NCBI GenBank assembly: GCA_005888925.1
Contig: VBCP01000088.1
Location: 1 to 6,160, forward strand
Length of the DNA stretch: 6,160 nt
Reading direction: 5' to 3'
Origin: Betaproteobacteria bacterium
GTDB taxonomy: Bacteria > Pseudomonadota > Gammaproteobacteria > Burkholderiales > SG8-39
Below, piece by piece: positions 5,779 through 6,160 of the stretch. A model generated the notes under the pieces. The model was not told the DNA's origin and searched no databases. It was given only the letters and a program-made list of their open reading frames with translations. Numbering within the stretch: the stretch's first letter is position 1; each line of letters begins with the position of its first letter. Both the position numbers and the translations under genes were made by a program.

Positions 5779-6160
5779 TCAGGCGGCCTTTGCGCCGTAT
5801 TTTTCCCGGACGTATTTTTCGACGATCGCCTGGAACTCCTCCGCGATGCGCGCGCCCTTCAGGGTCACGGTCTTTCTGCCGTCCACGTAGACCGGCGCGA
5901 CCGGCACCTCGTTGGTGCCGGGCAGGCTGATGCCGATGTTCGCATGCTTCGACTCGCCCGGCCCGTTCACCACGCAGCCCATCACCGCGACGCGCATTTC
6001 CTCCACGCCCGGGTGCGCTGCGCGCCAGATGGGCATTTGGTTGCGCAGGTATGACTCGATCTTCTGCGCCAGCTCCTGGAAGTAAGTGCTGGTGGTGCGG
6101 CCGCAGCCGGGACAGGCGCTCACCATCGGCGTGAAGGCGCGCAAGCCCATCGTCTGCAGG
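5779..6160 (-). CDS. ispG: C-terminal part of IspG, (E)-4-hydroxy-3-methylbut-2-enyl-diphosphate synthase (5' end outside window)
   Basis: IspG (GcpE) is the iron-sulfur enzyme of the MEP pathway that converts MEcPP to HMBPP. The frame is open from the right edge to the TGA at 5781-5779, showing the last 126 residues. The [4Fe-4S] ligands are visible: the CPGC pair (codons near 6114 and 6105), then the Cys of GCVVNGPGE with the Glu seven residues later, as in the known enzyme. The second and third cysteines are 43 residues apart, about 11 more than in E. coli, through a segment including LRNQMPIWRAAHPGVE; this longer form is typical of betaproteobacterial IspG. The KHANIGISLPG stretch is also family-typical. 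It is the most upstream gene of the visible operon, so the operon promoter should lie outside the window. Confidence 0.96.
   Translation of the reverse strand, partial: LQTMGLRAFTPMVSACPGCGRTTSTYFQELAQKIESYLRNQMPIWRAAHPGVEEMRVAVMGCVVNGPGESKHANIGISLPGTNEVPVAPVYVDGRKTVTLKGARIAEEFQAIVEKYVREKYGAKAA

Noticed and set aside
5796..5820. Direct repeat CGTATTTTTC at 5796-5805 and 5811-5820
   Set aside because: It encodes the repeated Glu-Lys-Tyr residues near the IspG C-terminus and is short, so it is probably a coding coincidence rather than a regulatory repeat.
5220..5930. A 236-codon plus-strand open frame through hisS and ispG
   Set aside because: It is antisense to two clearly recognised genes and has no family features.
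1..6160. CRISPR arrays, tRNA/rRNA genes, insertion sequences, attachment sites
   Set aside because: None was seen on reading the sequence. Nearly every base is in a recognised gene, and no spaced repeat array or terminal inverted repeat with a transposase is present.

Overview
The window looks like a GC-rich betaproteobacterial chromosome segment. The main evidence is a five-gene minus-strand block, ispG - hisS - yfgM - bamB - der, in the order typical of Beta- and Gammaproteobacteria. The IspG, BamB and Der proteins also carry betaproteobacterial features: an extra stretch between the iron-sulfur cysteines of IspG, an NKTE G4 motif in the first G domain of Der, and a compact 443-residue Der. 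The DNA is almost entirely coding. The only gaps are 40 bp between two divergent genes (945-984) and 7 bp between ispG and hisS.

Layout from left to right: (1) 1-426, plus strand, the C-terminal end of a protein cut by the window edge, helical with a TPR-like tail and possibly a spermidine-synthase-like fusion protein. (2) 411-944, minus strand, a TetR/AcrR repressor with a WHG-type C-terminal domain. (3) 945-984, a compact divergent control region with two related 19-bp palindromes and a good sigma70-type promoter for tetR. (4) 985-1356, plus strand, a small four-helix membrane protein of the DUF2306 type. (5) 1332-6160, minus strand, the der / bamB / yfgM / hisS / ispG block, transcribed from right to left, with ispG cut by the right edge.

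The conserved block combines isoprenoid precursor synthesis (IspG), histidyl-tRNA charging (HisS), envelope protein handling (the YfgM-like membrane TPR protein and the BAM lipoprotein BamB) and 50S ribosome assembly (Der). Start and stop codons overlap at hisS/yfgM, yfgM/bamB and bamB/der, which suggests one transcript with translational coupling. The accessory pair tetR-DUF2306 lies directly after der, where betaproteobacteria commonly carry hfq-hflX, so the window probably includes a synteny breakpoint.

I do not see a wholly new system. Two things deserve a second look. The histidyl-tRNA synthetase sits in the canonical locus but has motifs of the eukaryote/Bacteroidetes-like lineage rather than the usual proteobacterial HisS. 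The tetR-DUF2306 intergenic region is a self-contained two-operator switch whose palindromes overlap both start codons.
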